Notes: generated from the letters alone by a model not told the origin. Shown: positions 24,202 to 32,029, numbered from the stretch's first letter. The stretch: DNA of 45,367 nt from Candidatus Saccharimonadota bacterium (GCA_030529095.1 JAUMXN010000003.1:1-45367); one strand, 5' to 3'. Translations and numbers: made by a program.

Positions 24202-25424
24202 TTTGTCAACACTTTCGTTTTCTTTATGATGGAATTGGTTTTTTTCTGAATTTTTTGCAATCTGCGCTTAGAAAATGGTCTATTTTTTTTCTTTAGCGCT
24301 CTCCTGAATGACCCTAAATAGTCGTGTCCTGCAGCTATTCGGTCAAAGTCTACTAGCTCTAGCTTGCGATTATATTTTTGTTTGATATAGTGTATTTTAT
24401 TCGGATAATGCCTGTGTTTTTTGCTATAATCTATCGCTAGAATTTTACACCCCAATACCGTTGCGATTAATATTGCATGGTAACGAGCTGAAATAATAAT
24501 ATCACATTCAGAGTAAATCTGGCAGAGTTGTCTTGCGCTGTTTGGGGCAGAAAGGACTATGGTGGGAGCATCCAAATGCTTTGCTAATCTTGCACAATAT
24601 TTTTGGTCATGGTTTTTGTATGTATAAAACGGGATTAATGACACTTCTATTTTTTTGCCAGTTAATCGTCCAGCTTCTTTCACGATGTCTGCGGAAAATT
24701 TTTGTATATCCGTAAATGAGTCTTCAGTATAAATATGTGCAAAGCCAATCCTAAAAACGTTTTTTCTCTCCTTCGGTTTCCAATTCTCAAAATTACAAGC
24801 TAGCGAAAGGTCGTCGATGATTTTAATTGGCCTAGTGTTAATGCCGGCCAATATAAGCGTGTATAAACTGTTTTCGTCCCTAAGAGAGAAATGTGTAGCG
24901 TTATCTATAATGTATTGCAGGTCACAAATAAATGCTTTGTTACTAATCTCCTGATTTGCGCTAACCCCTATCACTGAGGCACGACGTCCTTTTTCTATGA
25001 ATGTCTTTACGGTGTTCAAAAGAACGTATGCCATGGTGCTTTTTTCTCTTAGAAAAACATAGTCCGTATCGTCTATCATGGCGCCCCCACACAACATGAC
25101 GTTGCCAAATAGTTCTGCGAGCACAAGATAATCGCCTTTTTCTATCGGAAAATGAACGGTGGGATACGGGGCATAGTCGTTTGCTGGGGACTCATAGTTG
25201 TTAGAAAGCATAATGGTTGCTTTTTGTTTTTCTGATAGTTGTCTTATTACAGCTTCGAACATTAGTTCGTCGCCAACGTTTTTGGCTCCCAAAAAACCAC
25301 AGATAAGAACAGCCTCGCTATCTGGTTTTATCGAAGACAATAAGCGAAAATATTCGTCGGAAATTTTTTCTCCTCGGAACGTATGCTTGCGTGCCGTACT
25401 TTTTTTTGCTTTGACTACCTTCAT
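24198..25424 (-). CDS. polysaccharide pyruvyl transferase family protein
   Basis: 408 residues. ICGFLGAKNVGDELMFEAVI is the start motif of this family (GxxNxGDE), and IISARYHAILIATVLGCKILAIDYSKK is the conserved C-terminal core with the R-x-H motif. The family (CsaB/WcaK group) attaches pyruvate ketals to surface sugars; some members act in other sugar transfers. In CsaB-type systems pyruvylated wall polymer binds SLH proteins, but no SLH domain is seen here. The tail is rich in Lys. It is the first gene of the A+T-rich minus-strand operon with its own promoter. Confidence 0.85.
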   Translation of the reverse strand: MKVVKAKKSTARKHTFRGEKISDEYFRLLSSIKPDSEAVLICGFLGAKNVGDELMFEAVIRQLSEKQKATIMLSNNYESPANDYAPYPTVHFPIEKGDYLVLAELFGNVMLCGGAMIDDTDYVFLREKSTMAYVLLNTVKTFIEKGRRASVIGVSANQEISNKAFICDLQYIIDNATHFSLRDENSLYTLILAGINTRPIKIIDDLSLACNFENWKPKERKNVFRIGFAHIYTEDSFTDIQKFSADIVKEAGRLTGKKIEVSLIPFYTYKNHDQKYCARLAKHLDAPTIVLSAPNSARQLCQIYSECDIIISARYHAILIATVLGCKILAIDYSKKHRHYPNKIHYIKQKYNRKLELVDFDRIAAGHDYLGSFRRALKKKNRPFSKRRLQKIQKKTNSIIKKTKVLTK

Positions 25425-25436
25425 TTGTATCTGTTT

Positions 25437-25465
25437 ATTGTATACTTTTTTCTTTAAGTAGTCAA
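25437..25465 (-). promoter_or_regulatory. sigma-70 promoter of the pyruvyl transferase-glycosyltransferase operon
   Basis: Minus strand TTGACT (25465-25460), 17-base spacer, TACAAT (25442-25437); 12 bases remain to the ATG and there is no Shine-Dalgarno. Confidence 0.8.
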
Positions 25466-25466
25466 T

Positions 25467-27155
25467 TTAGGTTTCGTCTAATTCATAATCAATTACGCAT
25501 TTATTAGTGTTTCTCTCATAGTCGTATTCTGTTTTCAAACACCACGAACCGTCATCCATTTGGCTTTTTTGAACATATTTCCTTATCATACTCTCCGGAA
25601 GAATTAAACTCTCGTCCGTGTCGCCAGTAATAATATCTCGCTTATATGTTTGAACGTTCGTCTTGAGTTCCCGTGGATATTGCATCGGTTGCCAAACCTC
25701 TTCCAAACTACTGAGCGTTGCGCACTTGGCATTGTCAACGACCAAGCACCATTCACCCGTTGGCAACAACACTTTCTCTTTGAAGTATTTTTTGCCGTTA
25801 ATCATTTGTGCCGCATCGATTGATCCAGTTGTTTTTGAGTAATTAACGTATTTGGCGTTGTTAGCACGCATATATCTTGGAGTTTCTAGGCCGTATTTTA
25901 TAAACTCAACAGGCTTTATGTATTTTTCTGGGACGCATTGTTCGTGCCCAACCATAAAACACTTGTTTTGGCTTGGCAACACAATGAATTTGTCGATTAA
26001 GATTTCTTCGTCTTGGCCTGCAAATTCACTCCCACTATACCGGTTAACTTTAAGCGCTCCTCGTTCGACTCTGTAGTACAAAGCTTCGCTATATCGTTCA
26101 ACCCAATCAGTCTCTAATAAGTCGCTAATCAACACGCATCTATTTTTATTGGCTCTTTGATCAGCCTGGGTACGCAAACACCACTGATTATTTACTATTA
26201 TTTTGGAAGTATAAAAATCAACTTCTTTAGGTTGCTCATTAACAATCTCTTGCGTGTTGCCATTATACATAAATATTCCGTTTTTTGACTGAAATATTCT
26301 TTGCGTTTCCATACCGTACCAACCGGCGTCAGTAATCCCCCCGAACCAATCCTCAAAATATAGATAGAAGTTGCGGTTGCCGTAGGCGCCGCAGTAGGCG
26401 GTGCCGTAGCCGGCGGCGATGGCACCAGCGTTTGGCTGGTATGGAGTGTAGCGGTAAAGCGCTGAGGTGGCGAGGTTGCGAATGTTCACAATCGAGCCGC
26501 CACAGCCGGCGTTCGGATTGTACTGCACGTAGTTTTCACCAAGTGGGTAGTTAGTCCAGCCACCATCCAAGACTTCGCGGAAAAGCCAAGCGGCCTTTCT
26601 GATCTGGTTTTTAAATCCATAATATTTAGCGTCGCATGGAGCCGTGTCCGGGCAACCAAAGCCGGTCATGGCGCGATAATCATAATTATTCGGAATCGGA
26701 TCGGTGATGAGGCCGGATTCTTTTTGAATCAAAACTAGCAAAACTTGTGGGTTAATTCTGTATTCCTGGGCGGTTTCATAAATAATGCGAGCGGCGGTTT
26801 TGCCTTCGCCAATCGTGGTGCCTTCGCCAAATAATTCTTCGGAAATACAGACAAAGTGGTCGTCTTTCCAGTGCCAATAGACGCCCGGGTTGTTGGCTGT
26901 AAGCGATAGATAATAATCGTAGCTACGTTCGTTGCAAGGGTTTTTTCTGGTGAGGAAGGCCTGGATTTCGGCTTCGGACATCGAATTATAGTTGCTCATA
27001 GTATAGTCACTGATAATAAAGCCTGGGTCGAATTTAGAGAGGTCGGCAGCGTCGGCACTGTTAGAGCCGAGATGGCCAAGTAAAAACGACAAAGAAACTG
27101 CGGCGACAAAAACGCCGAGTGCGATAAATCTTATGCGGCGGTCGCGGCGCCTCAT
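25467..27155 (-). CDS. secreted lysozyme-like protein with Cys/Trp repeat tail
   Basis: 562 residues. Residues 1-36 are a signal peptide or signal anchor. Residues 44-70 (GFIISDYTMSNYNSMSEAEIQAFL) and 123-150, with AQEYRINPQVLLVLIQKESG and likely catalytic Glu146, match a lysozyme/transglycosylase-like module that I know from secreted actinobacterial proteins. From about residue 280 the tail holds repeated W/K-C-L/F...C units (NNQWCLRTQ, NKCFMVGHEQCVP, GEWCLVVDNAKCA, GSWCLKTEYD), probably disulfide-bonded. The tail is far richer in A+T than the first half. A role in cutting or binding a host wall is inference. It overlaps the upstream gene by ATGA. Confidence 0.75.
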   Translation of the reverse strand: MRRRDRRIRFIALGVFVAAVSLSFLLGHLGSNSADAADLSKFDPGFIISDYTMSNYNSMSEAEIQAFLTRKNPCNERSYDYYLSLTANNPGVYWHWKDDHFVCISEELFGEGTTIGEGKTAARIIYETAQEYRINPQVLLVLIQKESGLITDPIPNNYDYRAMTGFGCPDTAPCDAKYYGFKNQIRKAAWLFREVLDGGWTNYPLGENYVQYNPNAGCGGSIVNIRNLATSALYRYTPYQPNAGAIAAGYGTAYCGAYGNRNFYLYFEDWFGGITDAGWYGMETQRIFQSKNGIFMYNGNTQEIVNEQPKEVDFYTSKIIVNNQWCLRTQADQRANKNRCVLISDLLETDWVERYSEALYYRVERGALKVNRYSGSEFAGQDEEILIDKFIVLPSQNKCFMVGHEQCVPEKYIKPVEFIKYGLETPRYMRANNAKYVNYSKTTGSIDAAQMINGKKYFKEKVLLPTGEWCLVVDNAKCATLSSLEEVWQPMQYPRELKTNVQTYKRDIITGDTDESLILPESMIRKYVQKSQMDDGSWCLKTEYDYERNTNKCVIDYELDET

Positions 27156-27706
27156 AGGCTTAATTCCCCGCTAATTACTCCTGTTTTACCCTCGGATGAA
27201 AGTTCGATCGAGATTGCGAAATCGCCTGAGCCAACCACTGAGCGAGACAAATTAAATCCACTACAAGTGGAGGTTGAGACGTCGGCAATGAGGTCGGCCG
27301 AAACCGCATAGGCAACAGAGCCACCCTGCAGTAAATTAAGTTTGCAAGTGCCACCATCAACATATTGGTCGATATTGACGCGAATAATAATGCTGCTGTC
27401 CGTGGCGCCAGCGTATGTTACGACGCCGGTAAGATCGCCGCTGTCGTTCGGGTTGTTGCCATCATATTGGACGACCGGTTCTTTTTCGAGCGGTTGTTCG
27501 GCAACCTCGCCGCGGCCCTGATCTTGATTTTGGCCGGCTGATTTTTTGGCTGGATCTTGGGCCACAACGGACGAGGACGGAGTTGGTTCATCAACTTCTT
27601 TTGGCTGTGAAAAATATAGATATGCCAAAACTGCCATTACGCCAAGCGCAACAACAATTAGAATTCCAAAGATGATTTTTCCGCTTTTTCGTTTTTTTCT
27701 TCGCAT
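27152..27706 (-). CDS. hypothetical membrane-anchored protein with extracellular domain
   Basis: 184 residues. A basic start (MRRKKRKSGK) and one hydrophobic helix (about 11-32, ending AVLAYLYFSQ) leave the rest outside the membrane. Residues 35-85 are a Pro/Gln/Glu linker. The remaining 100 residues look like a beta-sandwich with two cysteines (GGTCKLNLLQGG and STCSGFNLS) that could form a disulfide. I do not recognise the family. GGAGG about 10 bases before the ATG sets the start. It shares an operon, with ATGA overlap, with the secreted lysozyme-like protein, so the two may work together at the surface. Confidence 0.7.
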   Translation of the reverse strand: MRRKKRKSGKIIFGILIVVALGVMAVLAYLYFSQPKEVDEPTPSSSVVAQDPAKKSAGQNQDQGRGEVAEQPLEKEPVVQYDGNNPNDSGDLTGVVTYAGATDSSIIIRVNIDQYVDGGTCKLNLLQGGSVAYAVSADLIADVSTSTCSGFNLSRSVVGSGDFAISIELSSEGKTGVISGELSL

Positions 27707-27718
27707 TGAGGTGGTCCT

Positions 27719-27738
27719 CCTGTTATAAGCATAACAGG
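27719..27738. promoter_or_regulatory. palindromic operator candidate upstream of the 27706 gene
   Basis: CCTGTTAT-AAGC-ATAACAGG, perfect 8-base arms around 4 bases. It covers the -10 box of the downstream operon and lies next to the end of the LexA-like regulator gene. In RNA it could also form a hairpin. Confidence 0.5.
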
Positions 27739-27756
27739 TTTGACCGGTAACGTCAA
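27728..27756 (-). promoter_or_regulatory. promoter of the 27706-25467 operon
   Basis: Minus strand TTGACG (27756-27751), 17-base spacer, TATGCT (27733-27728). Confidence 0.6.
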
Positions 27757-28091
27757 CAGATTTCGTCGTCCAAATCAAGTTCAAGTAGCTCGGCGGCCTT
27801 TTTTAAGAGTTGGCGCTCTTCTTCGGTGGCAGTATCGAGCTTGGCCTTGAACAAATCTACGGTTTCTTGATGACGAAAATCTAAAATTTCTAGAGAACGC
27901 GCGGCACCTGGGACTTTTTTGATTACCCCTTTTTCAACCAAGTTATCGATATGCTCCGCAACAGCAGAAACCGACGAAAGATTAAGCCCAGCCTGAATTT
28001 CGCGATAGGTAGGCGAAATACCATTCTCCTCTGTAAAATCTTGCAAAAAGTTCAAAAGAGCAAGTTGTTTTTTCGTAAGCTTAACCTTCAT
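27753..28091 (-). CDS. LexA-like winged-helix regulator without peptidase domain
   Basis: 112 residues. Residues 3-68 match the LexA DNA-binding domain: LTKKQLALLNFLQDFTEENG, SPTYREIQAGLNLSS, SAVAEHIDNLVEKGVIKK, and ARSLEIL. In LexA this is followed by an S24 self-cleaving domain with a Ser/Lys dyad; here only a 40-residue acidic helical tail (TATEEERQLLKKAAELLELD) follows, so RecA-triggered self-cleavage is impossible. It may be a constitutive repressor or respond through a partner. Its start lies 17 bases from the divergent LCP gene, with overlapping -10 boxes; TATAAT ends 8 bases before the ATG. Confidence 0.85.
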   Translation of the reverse strand: MKVKLTKKQLALLNFLQDFTEENGISPTYREIQAGLNLSSVSAVAEHIDNLVEKGVIKKVPGAARSLEILDFRHQETVDLFKAKLDTATEEERQLLKKAAELLELDLDDEIC

Positions 28092-28092
28092 A

Positions 28093-28105
28093 TGCTATAA
28101 TTATA
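28093..28105. promoter_or_regulatory. overlapping divergent -10 boxes for LexA-like and LCP genes
   Basis: TATAATTATA (28096-28105) contains TATAAT on the plus strand (28096-28101, preceded by TGC) and TATAAT on the minus strand (28105-28100). They end 7 and 8 bases before the two ATGs. Confidence 0.65.
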
Positions 28106-28108
28106 ACA

Positions 28109-30058
28109 ATGGAAAAAAATAAATCAATTGATGGGCTGGCGTTTCGTCGCGATAAAAAAGTTGTGAAAAAAGCAAGTATTGATGGGATTGCGGCACCAAA
28201 GAAAACTATTAAACAAACTTCTGGTCGCACTGTGCCGATTAAGCCTGCTGCTTCAAAAACTGCAAGTAAGTCTGCCAAACCTAAGACAACTAAACCAGTT
28301 CGTACCGTAAAAGTATCTACCCCTAAGCCTGTTGTTGAGCCAGAACCAATCCGTGAAGAAATTTTTGAATCTGATAACGAGCCTACCGAATTGGTAGACG
28401 AAAGAGTTCTCGAAAAAGAGCGCCGCGCGGCCGAAAAATCTCGCAAAGCCGAAGAAAAAGCCGATAAAAAACTAGCGAAAAAGGCCGCCAAAAAGCAAAA
28501 GGCCTCGGTTGATGATTTCCTGGCTCCGGTTGAAATGTTTAATTTTGACTCCGACAAGAATTCCCTGGTAGAATCCGAAGACGAGACCTTTAAAAAGGGT
28601 TCCGATGAAGACGAAGACGATATGGACGAAAAAGTGGACAAAAAAGCTTTGAAAAAGGCTCGCAAGGCCGAGAAAAAGGCGGCTAAAAAAGAAAAGAAAG
28701 AAGGTAAGAAAAAATCCAAGCTCAAGACTATTATTATTACGGTTGTTCTTTCTATTATTGTTTTGATTCTCGGTGCTGGCTGCGCGCTTTGTATCTGGGG
28801 TAACGACATTATCATGAAGATCACTGGTGGCCGGGGTAACATTTTTGATGCGATTGGCACCATGATGAGCGATAAGTATGATCCGCTCGATACCGACGAA
28901 AACGGCCGCACTAATATCTTGGCTTTCGGTACTTCTGGCTATAACATGGAAGGCGACGAAGGCGATGGCACCCATGATGGCGCACAGCTTACCGACTCTA
29001 TCATGGCAATTTCGATTGATCAAAAAACTGGCGACATCGCGATGATTAGCCTCCCGCGCGATCTGAAAGTAACCGATCGCTGCACTGGCACGGGCAAAAT
29101 TAATGAGATTTATTGGTGTCACAATCTCAATAATGACAATGAAGAGGCTGGCGCTAATGCCCTGATTGACAATGTGAGTAATATACTTGGTATCGATTTC
29201 CAATACTATGCGCACGTAAACTGGGGTTCGCTCATCCAGATTGTAAACTCTATTGGCGGCATTACTATTACACTTGACGAAACCATTGAATACGACTACA
29301 ACGACGCGGACGACGTGAACCACTACGCCATAATTTATGCCGGCGAACCAACCACGCTCGATGGTTACCAAGCGCTTGGTGTAGCTCGCGCTCGTCATCA
29401 AACCAAGATGGGCGACTTCTCTCGTGGCAATAGCCAACAAAAGATTTTGATTGGTATTAAAGATCAAATCTATAGCCAAAACCTCGGTTTTGATACTCTG
29501 CTCAGCCTATTCGGTGCCCTTGGCGACAACTTGCGCACCAACTTCTCGATGAGCAATATTAAGACCGCTATCAAATTAACTTACGATTTCGACCTTAATG
29601 AAACTCGCCAAATTCCACTAGTAGACTATGATACTGGCGTATATTATTTCTCTACTACTATGATTAATAATATTTCCTATGTGGTTCCGGCTGCCGGTGT
29701 TGGTAATTATTCCGCAATCCGTGCCCGCGTACGCGAACAACTCTCCAGCAACCCGATCACGCGTGAAGCGGCCAACGTAATGATTCTAAACGGTACCGAT
29801 ACGCCAGGCTTGGCTGGTAAAGCCCAGGAAGCGCTCGAAGAAGAAGGTTATAATATTGTTTCGATCGACAACGCTCCAGATGGCGATTATAGCGGCGTAA
29901 TGATTTATTCGCTCAGTGAGCGTACCACCAGCACCGTGCAGGCTTTAAAAAAATACTACGGCGTACAAAAAGAAGAGTTTGACGCCCCAGCTGGTGTTAA
30001 TACCGACGGCATCGACATTATTGTGATTCTTGGTAAAGGCACCGAAGAAGACTACTAA
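28109..30058 (+). CDS. LytR-CpsA-Psr (LCP) family phosphotransferase with LytR_C domain
   Basis: 649 residues, long for the family. A highly charged cytoplasmic region (1-205; Lys/Glu/Ala-rich, with SIDGLA and SIDGIA repeated near the start) precedes one transmembrane helix (about 207-232). The LCP catalytic domain starts near residue 268 (NILAFGTSG) with DSIMAISIDQKTGDIAMISL-PRD, and ARARHQTKMGDFSRGNSQQ near 425-445, the Arg cluster that binds lipid pyrophosphate. A LytR_C domain begins near 553 (ANVMILNGT). LCP enzymes move undecaprenyl-linked polymers onto peptidoglycan, fitting the neighbouring polysaccharide locus. Leaderless start, TATAAT 7 bases before the ATG. Confidence 0.95.
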   Translation: MEKNKSIDGLAFRRDKKVVKKASIDGIAAPKKTIKQTSGRTVPIKPAASKTASKSAKPKTTKPVRTVKVSTPKPVVEPEPIREEIFESDNEPTELVDERVLEKERRAAEKSRKAEEKADKKLAKKAAKKQKASVDDFLAPVEMFNFDSDKNSLVESEDETFKKGSDEDEDDMDEKVDKKALKKARKAEKKAAKKEKKEGKKKSKLKTIIITVVLSIIVLILGAGCALCIWGNDIIMKITGGRGNIFDAIGTMMSDKYDPLDTDENGRTNILAFGTSGYNMEGDEGDGTHDGAQLTDSIMAISIDQKTGDIAMISLPRDLKVTDRCTGTGKINEIYWCHNLNNDNEEAGANALIDNVSNILGIDFQYYAHVNWGSLIQIVNSIGGITITLDETIEYDYNDADDVNHYAIIYAGEPTTLDGYQALGVARARHQTKMGDFSRGNSQQKILIGIKDQIYSQNLGFDTLLSLFGALGDNLRTNFSMSNIKTAIKLTYDFDLNETRQIPLVDYDTGVYYFSTTMINNISYVVPAAGVGNYSAIRARVREQLSSNPITREAANVMILNGTDTPGLAGKAQEALEEEGYNIVSIDNAPDGDYSGVMIYSLSERTTSTVQALKKYYGVQKEEFDAPAGVNTDGIDIIVILGKGTEEDY

Positions 30059-30086
30059 AAAATAGGCTATTAATAGCCTATTTTTT
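30057..30086. terminator. bidirectional terminator between LCP gene and khpB
   Basis: AAAAAATAGGCTA and TAGCCTATTTTTT form a 13-bp stem around TTAA, serving both convergent genes. Confidence 0.9.
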
Positions 30087-30555
30087 ATTCTTCGGTAATT
30101 TTGATTTTTTCAATAATTAATTGACGTTCTCTGCCTTCACCCTCAGAGTGAGTGGTGATGTCTGAGTAATCTTCGGCGAGTTTGTGGACGACACGGCGGT
30201 CTGCAGCGTTGAGATCGATGCGCATTGGTTCGCCGGTTTCGCGTACGCGCTTAATCCAACCTTCAGCTTTATCCGAAATGCGGTCTGCGCGTTGACGTTT
30301 GTAGTCGGCTACATCGACATTGACACGGGTAACTTCGCCACCACGAGCAATCAGCGCGGCTTGTACGATATGTTGCAAGGCGCGGAGGTTGTCGGCATTC
30401 TTACCGATGAGTAGTGAGTTTAGTGAGGTGGATGGAACAGATAATTGGATTACTTCGTCGTCGATGGTTGAGTAAACGGCTACATTAATGCCAAAGAAAC
30501 TCAGCAAATCCTCGAGGTATTTCGCAGCGAAGCGAATCGATTCATCTTTGTTCAT
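30085..30555 (-). CDS. KhpB/Jag-like RNA-binding protein (KH plus R3H)
   Basis: 156 residues. A KH domain with IGKN loop (50-53, LIGKNADNLRALQ) is followed by an R3H domain containing R-x3-H (RRVVH, 120-124) and HSEGEGRERQLII. The Jag_N domain of longer homologues is missing. KhpB pairs with KhpA to bind RNAs and affects cell elongation and division in Gram-positives. Its place directly after yidC is the conserved order rpmH-rnpA-yidC-jag. AAAGGAG lies 9 bases before the ATG; 5 bases separate it from the yidC stop. Confidence 0.9.
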   Translation of the reverse strand: MNKDESIRFAAKYLEDLLSFFGINVAVYSTIDDEVIQLSVPSTSLNSLLIGKNADNLRALQHIVQAALIARGGEVTRVNVDVADYKRQRADRISDKAEGWIKRVRETGEPMRIDLNAADRRVVHKLAEDYSDITTHSEGEGRERQLIIEKIKITEE

Positions 30556-30560
30556 ACTTG

Positions 30561-31658
30561 TTATCTCCTTTTCTTTTTAATATCTTTAGCGGAGATACGA
30601 GTAATTTTTGTTCCTGTTTTTTTGTTTACAATTTCAGCTTCCTGAATTTTGTTAAGTTCTTTAAGAATGGTTTTATCAGTCATGTCGTCGAGCTCGTCGC
30701 GAGTCTTGGCGAGAATGAACTTTTGCTGAGCAAGGGTGAGTAGGTTACTAAGGAAGTAGTAGAAGGCGAGAGCACCATGCAGATTAAACATGATAAAGAA
30801 CATCATGAGCGGCATCAAAGCGGACATTTGCTTGGCGGAATAAGCGTTGATATCGTTTTGATCGACATCTTTGCCAGCTCTAGCGTCTTTCAAAATGGCA
30901 CGGAAACCCTTATTCTTTTCGGCTTTGCCGGATGGGGTCTGCTGACGAGTAATCAAGTATTGAACAATTGCAGCACCGATTGCACAGAACAGGATAAAGA
31001 GTGCGCTCTTACTAAATTCTCTCAGAGCGTCGCTAGCTTTAACGTCGAGATTAACCTTACCAAAGAGTTGCGGGTGAAAGTCGTACTGAGCTTTTTCCTC
31101 GGCTGGAATTTCTTCGTTCGAGAGATCGGTGAGATAGGCGGTTTGCTTGTCTTTGAGATCTTTCATAATTGAGCCGTCATAGGCGACGATATCATAAATA
31201 CGGTTATTAATATTGTCTGATGGCATTGGCATAGCGATCACGCGGATGGCGCCGAAGATAGCAATAAAGATTGGGAGCTGGATAAGAAGTGTAAGGATGG
31301 AGCCAGCTGGTTTTACATTGTAGCGTTTATAAAGCTCCATTGTTTGGAGAGATTCGAGCTGTTTGTTTCCCTTGCAGTTTTTGCGGATTTGAGCCAATTC
31401 TGGCTGAATCTTTTTCATAATGCGGGTCTGGCGCAATTGTTTTTTGGCCAGCGGGAACATCGCAAGCTTAACTAAAACAGTGAAGATAATAATTGCAAGA
31501 CCAAAGTCGCCGACTAGGTTATAGGTGAGGAAAAGAATATTAACGATTGGACGGACAACCAGGAAGTCGATAAGACCAAATGGGCCGCCGAGGAAGATCA
31601 TGCCGACGATAGCAGCAACTAAAATAGACAAATAAATAACCTTCTTTTTTGTACTCAT
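30561..31658 (-). CDS. yidC: membrane protein insertase YidC
   Basis: 365 residues. Five or so transmembrane helices, with the 60KD_IMP core: FGLAIIIFTVLVKLAMFPLAKKQLRQT containing the groove Lys/Arg, LYKRYNVKPAGSILTLLIQLPIFIAIF, and the C-terminal LMPLMMFFIMFNLHGALAFYYFLSNL. The lack of a large periplasmic domain before the core is the Gram-positive type. A region of about 100 residues between helices is longer than usual. It inserts proteins into the membrane, alone or with Sec. I chose MSTKKK at 31658 because TATAAT ends 7 bases before it; the longer frame starts inside rnpA. Confidence 0.94.
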   Translation of the reverse strand: MSTKKKVIYLSILVAAIVGMIFLGGPFGLIDFLVVRPIVNILFLTYNLVGDFGLAIIIFTVLVKLAMFPLAKKQLRQTRIMKKIQPELAQIRKNCKGNKQLESLQTMELYKRYNVKPAGSILTLLIQLPIFIAIFGAIRVIAMPMPSDNINNRIYDIVAYDGSIMKDLKDKQTAYLTDLSNEEIPAEEKAQYDFHPQLFGKVNLDVKASDALREFSKSALFILFCAIGAAIVQYLITRQQTPSGKAEKNKGFRAILKDARAGKDVDQNDINAYSAKQMSALMPLMMFFIMFNLHGALAFYYFLSNLLTLAQQKFILAKTRDELDDMTDKTILKELNKIQEAEIVNKKTGTKITRISAKDIKKKRR

Positions 31659-31665
31659 TGGGGTA

Positions 31666-31674
31666 ATTATATCA
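31666..31674 (-). promoter_or_regulatory. extended -10 promoter, leaderless start of yidC
   Basis: Minus strand TGA-TATAAT; the box straddles the rnpA stop codon and ends 7 bases before the yidC ATG. Confidence 0.65.
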
Positions 31675-32013
31675 AGAAATGCGCGATTCCGCAACTAAGT
31701 CGCCAAGGATTTTTTCTAGGTCTTTATAAGGCATATCTTTAATGTCTTTTGAGAAGACGGTAAAGATATAGTCGTGCTTCTCTGGAAGATCCTCGAAGTT
31801 GCGGCGAACCGCTTCATAAATACGGCGGCGAATACGATTGCGGCCCACGGCGGTTTTTAATACTTTTTTTGAAACAACAACAGCAACACGTGTAAAACCA
31901 CGCTCATTATCCAGCGTTGTGAGCGATATTTTTGGTGAGCGGACGGTTTTTCCCTTCTGAAAAACGTAGCGAACGCCACCACGGGAATGAAAACGATATT
32001 TCTTGTTTAACAT
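31672..32013 (-). CDS. rnpA: ribonuclease P protein component
   Basis: 113 residues, normal. It starts MLNKKYRFHSRGGVRYVFQKG and carries the RNR signature VGRNRIRRRIYEAVRR. It assists the RNase P RNA in trimming tRNA 5' ends. It sits between rpmH and yidC as in most bacteria, yet is separated from rpmH by a terminator and has its own promoter with TATAAT ending 7 bases before the ATG. Confidence 0.96.
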   Translation of the reverse strand: MLNKKYRFHSRGGVRYVFQKGKTVRSPKISLTTLDNERGFTRVAVVVSKKVLKTAVGRNRIRRRIYEAVRRNFEDLPEKHDYIFTVFSKDIKDMPYKDLEKILGDLVAESRIS

Positions 32014-32020
32014 TGTTATT

Positions 32021-32029
32021 ATTATACCA
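32021..32029 (-). promoter_or_regulatory. extended -10 promoter, leaderless start of rnpA
   Basis: Minus strand TGG-TATAAT (box 32026-32021), directly after the T run of the rpmH terminator. Confidence 0.7.

Noticed and set aside
27719-27738. Palindrome as an intrinsic terminator of the LexA-like gene
   Set aside because: There is no T run after the hairpin on the minus strand; GGAGG follows instead, and it overlaps promoter elements.
28109-28760. Lys/Glu-rich N-terminal part of the LCP protein as a separate gene or frameshift
   Set aside because: The frame is continuous through the membrane helix into the LCP domain; charged cytoplasmic tails are common in this family.
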